Source: an uncultured Flavobacteriaceae bacterium (GTDB lineage Bacteria > Bacteroidota > Bacteroidia > Flavobacteriales > Flavobacteriaceae). Taken from it: a stretch of DNA of 64,000 bases. The stretch is taken from positions 496,001-560,000 of the forward strand of contig CANMFO010000001.1 in the NCBI GenBank assembly GCA_947497245.1, read 5' to 3'. A program made the translations under genes and the position numbers. The notes under the pieces were generated by a model, which saw only the letters and a program-made list of their open reading frames with translations, searched no databases and was not told the origin of the DNA. This document shows positions 32,091 to 41,113 of the stretch, piece by piece. How positions within the stretch are numbered: the first letter of the stretch is position 1; every line of letters begins with the position of its first letter.

Positions 32091-33017
32091 ATGAGTATGC
32101 CAAAAGAAATTCAGGTTAAATCCGTCTTAAACAAGACAAAGAAAAGAGACAAATGGTTTCTAGATGACTATACCTTCAACCCGTATAGCAGTTGCTCATT
32201 TAATTGCCTGTATTGTTATATAAGGGGAAGCAAGTATGGTTTTAATTTAGAACAAAGTTTGTCGATCAAAACAAACGCTATTGACTTGTTGGATAAACAA
32301 TTGGCAAACCGAGCGAAGAAAAAGCAATATGGCGTAATAGTACTTTCCTCAGTTACCGACCCATATCTTCAAATCGAGGAAAAATATAGGTTGACACGGC
32401 AGGCTTTGGAAGTAATTCATAAGCACAGGTTTCCAGTTCATATTATTACCAAGTCGGATATGATAGTACGTGATTTTGGACTATTGAAAGAAATAGAAAG
32501 AGATGCTATACTACCAGCAGATTTACCCCAATTAAAAAAAGGAGTAATAATTAGTTTTTCTTTCTCGACCATACAAGACGAAGTAGGAAAAGTTTTTGAA
32601 CCAGGAGCCACCTCACCGAGTAGAAGAATAGCCGCTGTTCAAGATACTATCAACCAAGGATTTCTTACAGGTGTAAGTTTGATGCCATTGATCCCATATA
32701 TATCGGATACGTCGGAACAACTGAATCAATCATTCTCTTTGTTCAAAAGGATTGGTGTTGACTACGTTTTACCAGCGACCATCACTTTATTTGGTAGTGG
32801 AAAAGCTGATAGCAAAACATTGATGTTAAATGCAATAAATAAGCACTATCCCGAACTGATAAAAAAATATGAAAAACTCTTTACGGCAAGCACCCAAATG
32901 CCTCACTATTATCGAAAAGCATTTCGTAAAAAAATGAATGCGCTTTGCGAAGAATATGGATTAAACAATGATATATTAAAAGCAGCAGCCAACAAGGTAT
33001 CCCATGAAAAGCGCTAG
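32091..33017 (+). CDS. SPL-family radical SAM protein
   Basis: From the ATG at 32091 the protein has 308 aa (a TTG start three codons upstream is possible). The cluster motif is C35-x3-C39-x2-C42 (SSCSFNCLYCY), the radical SAM signature, followed by VIVLSSVTDPYLQIEEKY, which is typical of Rv2578c and spore-photoproduct-lyase-like proteins (SplB/COG1533). These use S-adenosylmethionine and an Fe-S cluster, and spore photoproduct lyases repair UV dimers, but most COG1533 members lack tested activity. It follows the AlkD-like gene closely. Confidence 0.8.
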   Translation: MSMPKEIQVKSVLNKTKKRDKWFLDDYTFNPYSSCSFNCLYCYIRGSKYGFNLEQSLSIKTNAIDLLDKQLANRAKKKQYGVIVLSSVTDPYLQIEEKYRLTRQALEVIHKHRFPVHIITKSDMIVRDFGLLKEIERDAILPADLPQLKKGVIISFSFSTIQDEVGKVFEPGATSPSRRIAAVQDTINQGFLTGVSLMPLIPYISDTSEQLNQSFSLFKRIGVDYVLPATITLFGSGKADSKTLMLNAINKHYPELIKKYEKLFTASTQMPHYYRKAFRKKMNALCEEYGLNNDILKAAANKVSHEKR

Positions 33018-33068
33018 TCCAGTTCCCTAAAGTTAATTAATATTTATTTCTTCCTTAAACCACCTTTT

Positions 33069-33260
33069 TTATTTTGATATAACTTGCTCCGCAAAAAAAA
33101 GCTTCACCCAAGGTGAAGCTTTTTTGTTCCCTGAAACAGAGGAACGCTTCGATTGGGCATAACCAGCAGGTTTTCTTTTGCTTAGCAATGCTTTTTTGCG
33201 CCCTTTATGGACATTCATACCTTGTTTACGTGGATTCCCCACACTGTATTTTGCATGCAT
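33069..33260 (-). CDS. Possible 63-aa basic protein
   Basis: The minus-strand frame starts with ATG and encodes a Lys/Arg-rich product (MHAKYSVGNPRKQGMNVHKG, KGRKKALLSKRKPAG). Codon use looks coding. The last 20 codons run through the terminator at 33093-33126, which is unusual for a real gene. It may be fortuitous, or a gene whose mRNA is cut short. Confidence 0.3.
   Translation of the reverse strand: MHAKYSVGNPRKQGMNVHKGRKKALLSKRKPAGYAQSKRSSVSGNKKASPWVKLFFAEQVISK
33093..33126 (+). terminator. Bidirectional terminator after the SPL-like gene
   Basis: AAGCTTCACC (33099-33108) and GGTGAAGCTT (33112-33121) form a 10-bp stem with loop CAA. A-run before and T-run after let it act in both directions. 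Confidence 0.9.
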
Positions 33261-33335
33261 CTTAAAAAAAATATCAGATAAGTTGTCATATTTTTAGGGC
33301 CCTTGTAACTAAAATAGTAGAGACAAGACATAAGA

Positions 33336-33842
33336 ATGGGCAGAGAACTTGAAGACACCTTTCTAGAGGCATTGGAACAAAACCAACAAAAGTTACTTAG
33401 AATATGTTCTGTTTACGCTTATGATGTCGAAGACACCAAAGATCTTTTCCAAGAGGTATTGATCCATATCTGGCAATCAATGCCCAATTTTAAGTCCAAA
33501 TCGTTATTGTCCACTTGGATTTTCCGCATTGCGCTCAATGTCTGTCTTCGTTTTCGTTCCAGGGATAGCAAAAAGCAAAAACGATTCCTCCATATGGATG
33601 GTATGGCCATTGCCAACCTTACATCGGAAAAGGAATATGATGGACAGCACGAACAATTGGTACAACTTAGAAATTGCATCAAAGAACTTAACGAGGCTGA
33701 TAAAGCGGTCATTACACTCTATTTGGAAGAACTGCCCTATAAAGAGATATCGGGCATATTGGGTCTAACGGAAAACACCGTTGCCGTTAAGGTGAAAAGA
33801 ATCAAAAAGAAATTGTTGAACTGTATAAACCAGGCGCCATGA
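33336..33842 (+). CDS. ECF-like sigma factor
   Basis: A 168-aa sigma-70 family protein with region 2 (YDVEDTKDLFQEVLIHIWQS, LSTWIFRIALNVCLRF) and region 4 (LNEADKAVITLYLEELPYKE, GLTENTVAVKVKRIKKKL). Its stop overlaps the start of the next gene by four bases (ATGA), so it is co-translated with a small membrane protein, as many sigma/anti-sigma pairs are. It is not closely similar to the pair at 10.9-12.7 kb or to the FecR-linked factor at 51.9 kb. Confidence 0.9.
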   Translation: MGRELEDTFLEALEQNQQKLLRICSVYAYDVEDTKDLFQEVLIHIWQSMPNFKSKSLLSTWIFRIALNVCLRFRSRDSKKQKRFLHMDGMAIANLTSEKEYDGQHEQLVQLRNCIKELNEADKAVITLYLEELPYKEISGILGLTENTVAVKVKRIKKKLLNCINQAP

Positions 33843-34429
33843 TGGAAGATGAATTGATGAAGATTTGGCAGTCCTCCCCGAACCGGGAGCGGATAAAATT
33901 TGAGAGATCAAGATTGATCCTCGATCTACAGTCGAGCTTGGATAGAATACAAAGATCATGGAAGTCCATGATTGTACGGGAGACAATAGCAATCATAATA
34001 ATCATTCCCGCATTTGTATTTATCACTTTTTATGTGCCCTTTACAATTTCAAAGATCGGATCGATTTGGATCGTGCTATCCGTGATCTATATACTTGTTC
34101 GATTAAGAAGTCCAAAAAAATACAAACCGACAGACTTTACAGAAACATATATTGACTATTTATATAAAACCAAGGAGCATCTAAATGCCCAAAAAAAGTT
34201 ATTGGACACCGTACTTTATTGGTATATCCTACCTGTTTTTCCAGGTTTTGTCCTAATCTTAATGGGATTTATCCACATTCCAGAAAAACGTAAATTAATT
34301 GTTATAACTGCTTTAGCGTTCGTAATAATGGCCGTCTTGGCCTACTTCTTGAACAAAAGAGCCGTCAAAAAAGAATTCGACCCAAGATTAGGGAAAATCG
34401 ACGAGCTTATTAAAGTGATGGAAGAATAG
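33839..34429 (+). CDS. Four-helix membrane protein coupled to the sigma factor
   Basis: A 196-aa protein beginning MMEDELMKIWQSSPNRERIKFE with a charged N-terminal half of about 45 residues that probably stays in the cytoplasm. Four membrane helices follow near residues 46-63, 69-88, 129-146 and 155-173, and an acidic C-terminal tail ends VMEE. The cytosolic head and translational coupling suggest it is the sigma factor's membrane partner, possibly an anti-sigma factor. It has no zinc-binding or FecR motif to prove this. Confidence 0.65.
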   Translation: MMEDELMKIWQSSPNRERIKFERSRLILDLQSSLDRIQRSWKSMIVRETIAIIIIIPAFVFITFYVPFTISKIGSIWIVLSVIYILVRLRSPKKYKPTDFTETYIDYLYKTKEHLNAQKKLLDTVLYWYILPVFPGFVLILMGFIHIPEKRKLIVITALAFVIMAVLAYFLNKRAVKKEFDPRLGKIDELIKVMEE

Positions 34430-34458
34430 TGAATGCCAAATATTTGCGCATAAGGAAG

Positions 34459-34629
34459 ATGAAAAGCATACTATCGCTTATCACAATTGTATTATGTGCA
34501 AATTTGTCCGTCCAAGATTTCGATCAGCAAAAAATGAACAGGCTTCCCAAACGTATCGAATCTAACCAAAAAGAGATGGGGAATATTTCCATTGAACCGA
34601 ACATATGTAGTACAGTTCCCATTAAATAA
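34459..34629 (+). pseudogene. Truncated serine hydrolase, signal peptide and N-terminus only
   Basis: The product begins MKSILSLITIVLCANLSVQD and continues FDQQKMNRLPKRIESNQKEM then GNISIE, the usual N-terminus of Bacteroidota class C beta-lactamase-like serine hydrolases, which commonly follow sigma and membrane-protein genes of this kind. After about residue 50 the sequence departs from the family and stops. The SxxK catalytic motif would have come later, so no activity is possible. The frame is also open from a GTG at 34429. Confidence 0.65.
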
Positions 34630-35160
34630 GATGGTGTTGGATCCTGTAACAGTGGTAGTTGCACCCACGCCATTTTCAAACAATCCAACCCGCTTGCTAT
34701 ATCCTTGTGGGGGTCGTTCTCCCCTTAAACTACCGATAAACGCATCAAACCCAGTAGCCAATTTAGTGCCCACGGCTTTACTAGGCTCGCGGACACTCTT
34801 CACCACACAAGATGAAGGCAGGACCCCGGTGATACTGGTACTTTCTGCCAATCTGGCGCCGATGTCAGTGAAAACCCCACTCTTTGAAAGGCCTTAGGAG
34901 CAGTGGCTTTTTCAAACCTGAAAAAGCCCCCCTTCCTCCCGGATCGAGCAGAACTTCGGAACAGCTTAAAAACTAGGCCCCTCTTCCGTAAAAGGAGCCC
35001 CTTGGGCCGCCTTCCCTTTTTTTGCGTGGGTAAAATTGGTTGTAGCCCATGGGAAAAATGGAATGCCCAATACGAAAACCACGGAAACTTAAAATTTTGA
35101 CGCAGGGCATGTAACCTTTTGCAAAATCCTGTGTCCATAGGGTAGGTAAAAATTTTTGAA
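34630..35160. other. Degenerate region after the broken hydrolase, with a hairpin
   Basis: No gene can be supported over about 530 bases. A minus-strand frame (34492-34851) is open, but its product matches no family known to me. A 9-base inverted repeat, GGCTTTTTC (34905-34913) and GAAAAAGCC (34920-34928), lies in the middle. The breakpoint near 34592 suggests an insertion or deletion replaced the hydrolase body. Confidence 0.4.
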
Positions 35161-36852
35161 ATGAAGAACAAGCTCACGGCAATCTGCCTGTTCTTTTGCT
35201 TCGTTTTCGGGGCATGCCAGCAAGATCCGCTAGAAGAAAAGTCCAAAGCGGCAGATGAACTTTTAAGGCCCTATGATGGTTCCGGGCCAGGCTATGCCAT
35301 TGGAATCATCAAGGACGGTAAACTGATTTTCTCAAAAGGGTATGGATACGCCAATCTTGAATATAAAATTCCGATGTCCCCCGATTCCCCTTTTTATATA
35401 GGGTCCATGTCCAAGCAATTTACTGCTGCGTGTATCCTGTTGCTGCAGGAACAGGGAAAATTGAACTTTTCGGACCCGGTCCGGAAATACCTGCCGGAGC
35501 TACCGAACTACGGAAAGCCCATAACCATTGAACATCTTCTGCACCACACCAGTGGCATCAAGGAATCCTATTCGTTGATGCTTTTCACCGGGGGCAATCC
35601 GAGATGGGAAGATTATTTCGACAACGATGACATGTGCCGATTGATGTATGACCAGCGATCATTGAACTTTGCGCCCGGTGAGCAATATAGATACAGCAGT
35701 GGGGGCTATATTTTATTGACCAAAATAATTGAAAAGGTGAGCGGCAGACCATTGTCCGCATTTGCAGATGAAAACCTGTTCAGACCCTTGGGAATGTCCC
35801 ATACGTTTTTTAATGACAATTATGCCGAGATTGTTCCGGACCGTGTGGAAAGCTACAGAAAGGTTAAAAGGGGGTATGAAAGATACAACAAGAACTTCGA
35901 CACCTATGGCGATGGTGGGATCATTACCACAGTGAAAGACCTGCTTAAGTGGGACACCGCCTTTTATAGTGACAAACTGGGCATAGAAAATTTTGCACAA
36001 AAGATGTATGCCCAAGGGGCATTGTCCAATGGAAAAGCGATCGATTATGCCAAGGCGGTCCAGATAGGGGAGTACAATGGAAGAAAGACCATCGGGCACA
36101 ATGGGGGAATGCTGGGGTTTATGGTGGATATGGTACGTTTTCCGGACCAGAAGTTTACGGCCATCGTTATGGGCAATGGTGCAGCGGGTTTTCCAACTTT
36201 TATGGCCCACCGACTATCGGACATTTATCTGGGCAAACCTTCAGCCCCCGGGCCCAAGGTGAATGCCGTCGCCCCTGTATCCTCCCCAAAAATGTCTCGG
36301 AATGCCATGAAAAAGCTCTCGGGCAATTATTGGAACGTGGCACAGAACTATTACAATACGATCGACTTCCGGAACGACACGCTGTTCTTTAACAATACGA
36401 ACGGTGGCGTTATACCGTTAAGGGCGATTGCCCAAGACTCTTTTGCCCTGCTGGACACTGATATGAAGGTGAGGTTTATGTTGGAAAAGGGAGAACCCCA
36501 TATGCGGTTGCACCGGCCCAGTGAAAACAATGCCGTAGCCCTTTTTCGAAAATACATACCGGAACCACCTTCCAAAATTGAAGAATTGAAAAAGTTCGCC
36601 GGCAATTACTATAGCGATGAATTGAAGACCACCTACCGTTTTGAAATCGAAAAGGGGAGCTTCTATTGGAAAATAAACAACCATAAAAGAAAGCAACTTT
36701 ACCCCCCGGTCGGGAACGTTATCTGGAATAGCGGTACCATGGTCTGGATAGGCTTCGGGGAAATTATGTTTCAGACCGATATTGAAGGAGAAATCACGGG
36801 ACTGGTGATAGGGGATTCGAGGGTGAGCGGGGTAGCGTTCAAGAAGGAGTAG
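35161..36852 (+). CDS. Lipoprotein serine hydrolase, class C beta-lactamase-like
   Basis: The 563-aa protein starts with a lipoprotein signal (LFFCFVFGAC, lipid Cys19). Residues about 35-355 are a class C beta-lactamase/DD-peptidase fold with SxxK at Ser82-Lys85 (GSMSKQFTA), a tyrosine motif Tyr178-Ser-Ser (RYSSGGY) and GHNGGMLGF as the third motif. The C-terminal 200 residues are beta-strand-rich (about KLSGNYWNVAQNYYNTIDFR and KKFAGNYYSDELKTTYRFE), a lipocalin-like tail typical of this family. It probably hydrolyses an amide or ester in the periplasm. Substrate and any role in drug resistance are unknown. Confidence 0.88.
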   Translation: MKNKLTAICLFFCFVFGACQQDPLEEKSKAADELLRPYDGSGPGYAIGIIKDGKLIFSKGYGYANLEYKIPMSPDSPFYIGSMSKQFTAACILLLQEQGKLNFSDPVRKYLPELPNYGKPITIEHLLHHTSGIKESYSLMLFTGGNPRWEDYFDNDDMCRLMYDQRSLNFAPGEQYRYSSGGYILLTKIIEKVSGRPLSAFADENLFRPLGMSHTFFNDNYAEIVPDRVESYRKVKRGYERYNKNFDTYGDGGIITTVKDLLKWDTAFYSDKLGIENFAQKMYAQGALSNGKAIDYAKAVQIGEYNGRKTIGHNGGMLGFMVDMVRFPDQKFTAIVMGNGAAGFPTFMAHRLSDIYLGKPSAPGPKVNAVAPVSSPKMSRNAMKKLSGNYWNVAQNYYNTIDFRNDTLFFNNTNGGVIPLRAIAQDSFALLDTDMKVRFMLEKGEPHMRLHRPSENNAVALFRKYIPEPPSKIEELKKFAGNYYSDELKTTYRFEIEKGSFYWKINNHKRKQLYPPVGNVIWNSGTMVWIGFGEIMFQTDIEGEITGLVIGDSRVSGVAFKKE

Positions 36853-36970
36853 GGCGGAACGGCTGGTTTTCTGTCGTTTGTAAAGCGATTGGCGGGGTAT
36901 GGGCCATTGGCTTTTTTGGCCGTTTGCCTTGGAGGGAAGCAAAAAACCATGGAAAGAGAATCAATTTTTT

Positions 36971-36989
36971 TATATTTGTAACTAGTTAC
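36971..36989 (+). promoter_or_regulatory. Promoter box with overlapping operator palindrome
   Basis: TATATTTG (36971-36978) matches the -7 consensus and runs directly into GTAACTAGTTAC (36978-36989), a perfect 12-base palindrome placed over the expected transcription start. It lies 19 bases before the MarR-GNAT start, so autoregulation by the MarR domain is likely. Confidence 0.6.
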
Positions 36990-37008
36990 GTATTTAAAGA
37001 CATAAGTT

Positions 37009-37965
37009 ATGGACTTTGATAAGATCGGTGAGATGGCGCTGGGGAGTAGGTTACGGGCATTGAGCAACAAGGTCACGGAAGATGCCCAACGGATTTACGA
37101 ACTGTACGACATTGGACTAAAGCCCAAATGGTTTCCCGTATTCTACCTTTTGTCCAATGAGGACAAAGGGAAATCCATTACCGCGATCGCCAACGAAATT
37201 GGACATTCGCACCCTTCCGTTATTAAAATTGTACGGGAGATGTCCCGAGCGGAATTGGTGAGCGAACAAAAGGACAAATCCGATGGGCGGAAAAACAATA
37301 TCGCCCTGACACCAAAAGGAATGGAGCTGTCAACGAAAATACAGCAGCAGTACGTCGATGTGGAGAACGCCATAAAGAGTGCGCTGAACCGGACTAAGCA
37401 CAATATTTGGCAGGCGATTCAAGAATTCGAATACTTGCTGGATGAAAAATCGCTTTTCAACAGGGTGGTGGAACAAAGGAAAAACCGGGAATCTTCAAAC
37501 ATTGCCATTCTGGACTATCTACCGGAGCACCATCAGGTCTTTAAGCGGCTCAACGAGGAATGGATCAACACTTTCTTCAAATTGGAGGATGCCGACAGGA
37601 AAGCTTTGGACGATCCCCAAGGCTATATTTTGGACAAGGGCGGAATAATTCTGGTGGCGGTTCAGGACAGGAGGGTACTCGGCGTCTGCGCCCTACTTAA
37701 AATGCAAGATGATATCTATGATTATGAACTTGCCAAAATGGCGGTTTCGCCTCGGGCAAGGGGCAAGGGCATTGGATATGTACTGGGGGCGTCCATAATC
37801 GAAAGAGCAAAATCATTGGGGGCGTCAAAGCTTTATCTTGAAAGCAATACCATTTTAAAACCTGCCATAGCGCTGTATGGAAAACTAGGGTTTCAAAAGA
37901 TAGCAGGTCACCATACGCCCTATGAGCGGTGCAATATTCAAATGGAACTTAAACTCCGCGAATGA
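37009..37965 (+). CDS. MarR-type regulator fused to GNAT acetyltransferase
   Basis: A 318-aa fusion. Residues about 10-130 form a MarR winged-helix domain (NKVTEDAQRIYELYDIGLKP, KSITAIANEIGHSHPSVIKI, SDGRKNNIALTPKGMEL). Residues about 165-318 are a GNAT domain with the acetyl-CoA loop VSPRARGKGIGYVLGASIIE and the late LGASKLYLESNTILKPAIAL and YGKLGFQKI. Such MarR-GNAT proteins are widespread in Bacteroidota and actinobacteria, and their acceptors are mostly unknown. The promoter palindrome just upstream suggests self-regulation. It is followed within 200 bases by the DinB-like gene. Confidence 0.9.
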   Translation: MDFDKIGEMALGSRLRALSNKVTEDAQRIYELYDIGLKPKWFPVFYLLSNEDKGKSITAIANEIGHSHPSVIKIVREMSRAELVSEQKDKSDGRKNNIALTPKGMELSTKIQQQYVDVENAIKSALNRTKHNIWQAIQEFEYLLDEKSLFNRVVEQRKNRESSNIAILDYLPEHHQVFKRLNEEWINTFFKLEDADRKALDDPQGYILDKGGIILVAVQDRRVLGVCALLKMQDDIYDYELAKMAVSPRARGKGIGYVLGASIIERAKSLGASKLYLESNTILKPAIALYGKLGFQKIAGHHTPYERCNIQMELKLRE

Positions 37966-38165
37966 ACTCGGCCCACAATTGGGGTAATACACGTTATGGG
38001 CCAAATGATAACATGGCAGACAAACTACCGCAATTTGCTATCTTTAGTACGAGCTGGCAATTTCCTGGGAAAGGTCAGCAATTCATCAGATATGGACGTA
38101 CCGCGCGCATCCCGAAAATCCGCGCAAACTTTACGCGAGGTGATGGTACCCAATTGAAGGATAAA

Positions 38166-38699
38166 ATGAAACAAACCAAATGGTTCGATAGAAAATTTGA
38201 GTTCCTTTCGGAGCAGAACAATTTCCCGTCCATAATGGAAAGACTGGAAGGAACGCCAATCCGACTGCAGTACAAAGTAGGTCAAATGGCCAAGGAGCAT
38301 GTAAGGGTTAAACTTGGAGGTAAGTGGTCCATACAAGAGAATATTGGACATTTAATTGATCTGGAGCCCATTTGGCAGGGCCGGCTGGATGATATTTTGG
38401 GAGGGGCGGAATTTTTGAGGGCAGCCGATCTGGAAAATAAAAAAACCGATGCGGCCGATCACAATAAAAAGGACATTGGGCAATTATTGAGGGGCTTCGC
38501 AAGAATTAGGCAAAAGACTTTGGATCGCCTAGGCAGACTCAATGAAACGGAAATTTACAAATATGCCCTGCATCCAAGGCTAGGGACTCCCATGCGAACG
38601 ATGGATCTATTCCTTTTCGTAGCGGAACATGATGACCATCACCTTGTAACTATTCGCCAAATATACGAGCAACTCACAACAAAACCGAAACCGCATTGA
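38166..38699 (+). CDS. DinB-family protein
   Basis: The ATG at 38166 gives 177 aa; a longer frame from 37962 adds 68 residues without family resemblance. The protein is a four-helix DinB/YfiT-like bundle that binds a metal through histidines: KWSIQENIGHLIDLEPIW has the first, and FVAEHDDHHLVTIRQI has the pair near the C-terminus. DinB-type enzymes often transfer or use thiol cofactors such as bacillithiol, but many have no known role. The gene follows the MarR-GNAT regulator, which may control it. Confidence 0.8.
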   Translation: MKQTKWFDRKFEFLSEQNNFPSIMERLEGTPIRLQYKVGQMAKEHVRVKLGGKWSIQENIGHLIDLEPIWQGRLDDILGGAEFLRAADLENKKTDAADHNKKDIGQLLRGFARIRQKTLDRLGRLNETEIYKYALHPRLGTPMRTMDLFLFVAEHDDHHLVTIRQIYEQLTTKPKPH

Positions 38700-38791
38700 A
38701 CCGCAGTTTGGCCAGACCACTGCTGTTCATAGTACAAAAGCCAAGACTGGGAACGGACCCGGAAATGGGTAACTAACTTATAAAGCGAAGC

Positions 38792-39781
38792 ATGAAAACA
38801 AAAGTCATTTTATATTTGGGGCTGTCTTCTTTATTATACCAGTGTGGGCCCAAATCCGTAACGCAGGTATTCATTCCCAAACAGGCGAACGAATTTGTTT
38901 GGGTATACAAGCCAGGCGGGGACCACTTTTTTGGCCCGGATACCGAACACTTAAAAGAAGGGGAGTGGTACGACGAGTGGGTCCCCAATGACCATACCTT
39001 TGTAAAGGGCACTGACGGGAAATGGCATCTCTTTGGCATTACGCATCCCCTGGTCGAGACGGACCCCCTTTCGGCTGGAATCCACGAGGGGGAAAATGCC
39101 TCCTTCCATGCGGTATCAGCGGATACTGAATTTAAGAAGACCATAAAAGAACATCACTATAAGGATTTGGCGAAAGTGCTCCCCCCAAAGGAACGCCCCG
39201 ATGAGATTGCGGCAAACCATGCTCCCTATATCATCAGAAAGGAGGGACTTTACCACATGGTCTATGGCCCAAGCCCATTGCGTTTGGCAGTGTCCCCCGA
39301 TCTGGCGAAATGGGACCTGAAAGGAGCCCTGTTCGCCGATAGTGATGGGGCACGTGATCCAAACATACTGTTCCACAACGGAACATATTATATGGTATAC
39401 TGTTCGATCAAGAGCGTTCGTTTGAGCAAATCCAAGGACCTTGTCCACTGGAGCGAACCGGAGACCATTCTTAGGACCAACAAATTCGACCCCGAATCAC
39501 CTTCTTTGGTCCGTTTTAAGGACGCCTTTTACCTTTTTGTTTGCTCATGGGACGGGAATTGGGACGAAAAGGACATACAGGGCGCCTACCAACATAAAAC
39601 CTATGTATACCACTCCCTGGACTTGCTGAACTTTGGAGTGGATGCAGAAAAGGAAATCGCTACCCTGGAATCACATGCGCCCGAGATCTTCCAGGACGAG
39701 GAAGGACAGTGGTTCATCTCCAGTGTGGAATGGCCCAATAGGGGCGTAAGCGTGGACAGGCTTGAATGGGAAGCGCGATAG
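38792..39781 (+). CDS. GH43-like five-bladed beta-propeller lipoprotein
   Basis: The 329-aa protein has a lipoprotein signal (LYLGLSSLLYQC, lipid Cys near 18). Its repeated blade segments (FHNGTYYMVYCS, RFKDAFYLFVCSWDGNWDEK, QDEEGQWFISSVEW) resemble family 43/62/32 glycoside hydrolases. The characteristic acid triad of GH43 could be Asp in WVPNDHTF and DGARDPNILF and Glu in ESHAPEIF, in the usual order (nucleophile region, stabiliser, acid), but this needs an alignment. A membrane-anchored periplasmic or surface enzyme acting on furanosides is a plausible guess. Confidence 0.7.
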   Translation: MKTKVILYLGLSSLLYQCGPKSVTQVFIPKQANEFVWVYKPGGDHFFGPDTEHLKEGEWYDEWVPNDHTFVKGTDGKWHLFGITHPLVETDPLSAGIHEGENASFHAVSADTEFKKTIKEHHYKDLAKVLPPKERPDEIAANHAPYIIRKEGLYHMVYGPSPLRLAVSPDLAKWDLKGALFADSDGARDPNILFHNGTYYMVYCSIKSVRLSKSKDLVHWSEPETILRTNKFDPESPSLVRFKDAFYLFVCSWDGNWDEKDIQGAYQHKTYVYHSLDLLNFGVDAEKEIATLESHAPEIFQDEEGQWFISSVEWPNRGVSVDRLEWEAR

Positions 39782-39900
39782 CCCCTTGCTTAGTGGAATT
39801 TGAAGTGTTCCTGCGGTTAAATACTTGGTAAAGTCCGTTGATAAGACCAGTTTTTGACTGGGAAAAGGTTAAACAAATTCAATGATTAATAAATACTTTT

Positions 39901-41052
39901 TTGAAAGATTTCGCCACATTCTTAACCTACTCGGGAATTAGTACCATCCTTTTTTTACTTCTGCTATTGGGTCGGAGTTGGCAAAAAAGAGTGGCCAACA
40001 AAATTCTTGCCGGTATTCTTTTGGGTTTCTTACTCCTTTTTCTCACCTACGCATGTTCCTATTTGAAGTTAGGACCATTGTCGGCCATCGTGTCGCCCAT
40101 CGGCATTCTAATTCCTTTTGCTCTGGGACCCTTGATTTTTCAGTATATCAAAACGATTTATACCTCTAAGATTGACACGAAAGGGTTATTGCGCGGCCTT
40201 CTCCCCTTTGCTTTAGCCATTGTTTTATGCAGCATTCCCCAATACGTCATGGGCCCTCCCTTGGAAGACAAAATCACCATCTTTCGAGTCCTCGGCATCT
40301 TGATTCCTTTCTTAGGGGTGGTTTATTTTGCCTACTACCTTTTTTTGGGCCATAAATTGCTGAAGCGCTTCAGGAAAGCGGTCAAGAACAATTATGCCAG
40401 TCTGGGTGCCTTCGATTTAAAATGGCTGTCCCTTTGGATCCGGGGGTTCGTACTTTTCTTGTTGATCGACATGATAAGTGGACTCCTGCTTACGGTCTAT
40501 CCAATTGAAGCAGCCGTGGTGTACAGCAATCTATTCTATTTGGTATTGCTTATTTGGTATATCGGATACTATGGCGTTAATCAGGCTCAAGTATTTTTGG
40601 TTCATGAAAACCTTCACGAGTATGATGAAAAAGCAAATGCAAGGGAAGAAATAAACAAGTCCACGTATTTTTTCAATTGTGAATCTGAAGAGTTTAGATT
40701 GCTCAAAGCCCGTTTGGAAAAACTATTTTCAGAACAAAGGCTCTTTAAAAGGCAACATCTTTCCTTGAAGGAAACAGCTGATATTCTAAAGACCTCGGAC
40801 AAGAAATTGTCCTACTTATTGAATATCTGTTTGGATTCCAATTTCTACGAATATGTAAATACGTATCGTGTGGCGTACTTTAGAGATCGATTGGAAGCAG
40901 GGGATGCCGAAAAATTGACCCTGCTTGCCATAGCGTTCGATTCTGGATTCAACTCCAAGGCCACCTTCAACCGTGTTTTCAAACAGCAGGCAGGTATTAC
41001 GCCCATGGCATTCAAAAAACAACTCTCGAAAGCGTCTCAAAGCTTCCATTGA
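39901..41052 (+). CDS. AraC-family regulator with N-terminal 7TM sensor
   Basis: The 383-aa protein starts at TTG (no ATG fits the frame). Residues 1-230 hold about seven membrane helices, and the last 100 residues are an AraC-type double helix-turn-helix domain (LSLKETADILKTSDKKLSYL, IAFDSGFNSKATFNRVFKQQ and ITPMAFKK). This 7TM-AraC layout is common in Bacteroidota and fits a membrane-bound regulator sensing an envelope or lipid-soluble signal. It precedes the CPBP protease gene in the same direction, 61 bases away. Confidence 0.88.
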   Translation: MKDFATFLTYSGISTILFLLLLLGRSWQKRVANKILAGILLGFLLLFLTYACSYLKLGPLSAIVSPIGILIPFALGPLIFQYIKTIYTSKIDTKGLLRGLLPFALAIVLCSIPQYVMGPPLEDKITIFRVLGILIPFLGVVYFAYYLFLGHKLLKRFRKAVKNNYASLGAFDLKWLSLWIRGFVLFLLIDMISGLLLTVYPIEAAVVYSNLFYLVLLIWYIGYYGVNQAQVFLVHENLHEYDEKANAREEINKSTYFFNCESEEFRLLKARLEKLFSEQRLFKRQHLSLKETADILKTSDKKLSYLLNICLDSNFYEYVNTYRVAYFRDRLEAGDAEKLTLLAIAFDSGFNSKATFNRVFKQQAGITPMAFKKQLSKASQSFH

Positions 41053-41113
41053 GTCGACCAGAGTACTGTTTATCCTTTCCTTTGTGCAGCATTAATCGGA
41101 TAAACAAGCCTTC

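Noticed and set aside
34492-34851. Minus-strand frame opposite the hydrolase remnant
   Set aside because: Its product fits no family known to me, and its start lies in debris; a group II intron or adhesin origin was considered but no defining motif was found.
37962-38165. Upstream extension of the DinB-like gene to a start at 37962
   Set aside because: The extra 68 residues resemble no DinB sequence, so the ATG at 38166 was chosen.
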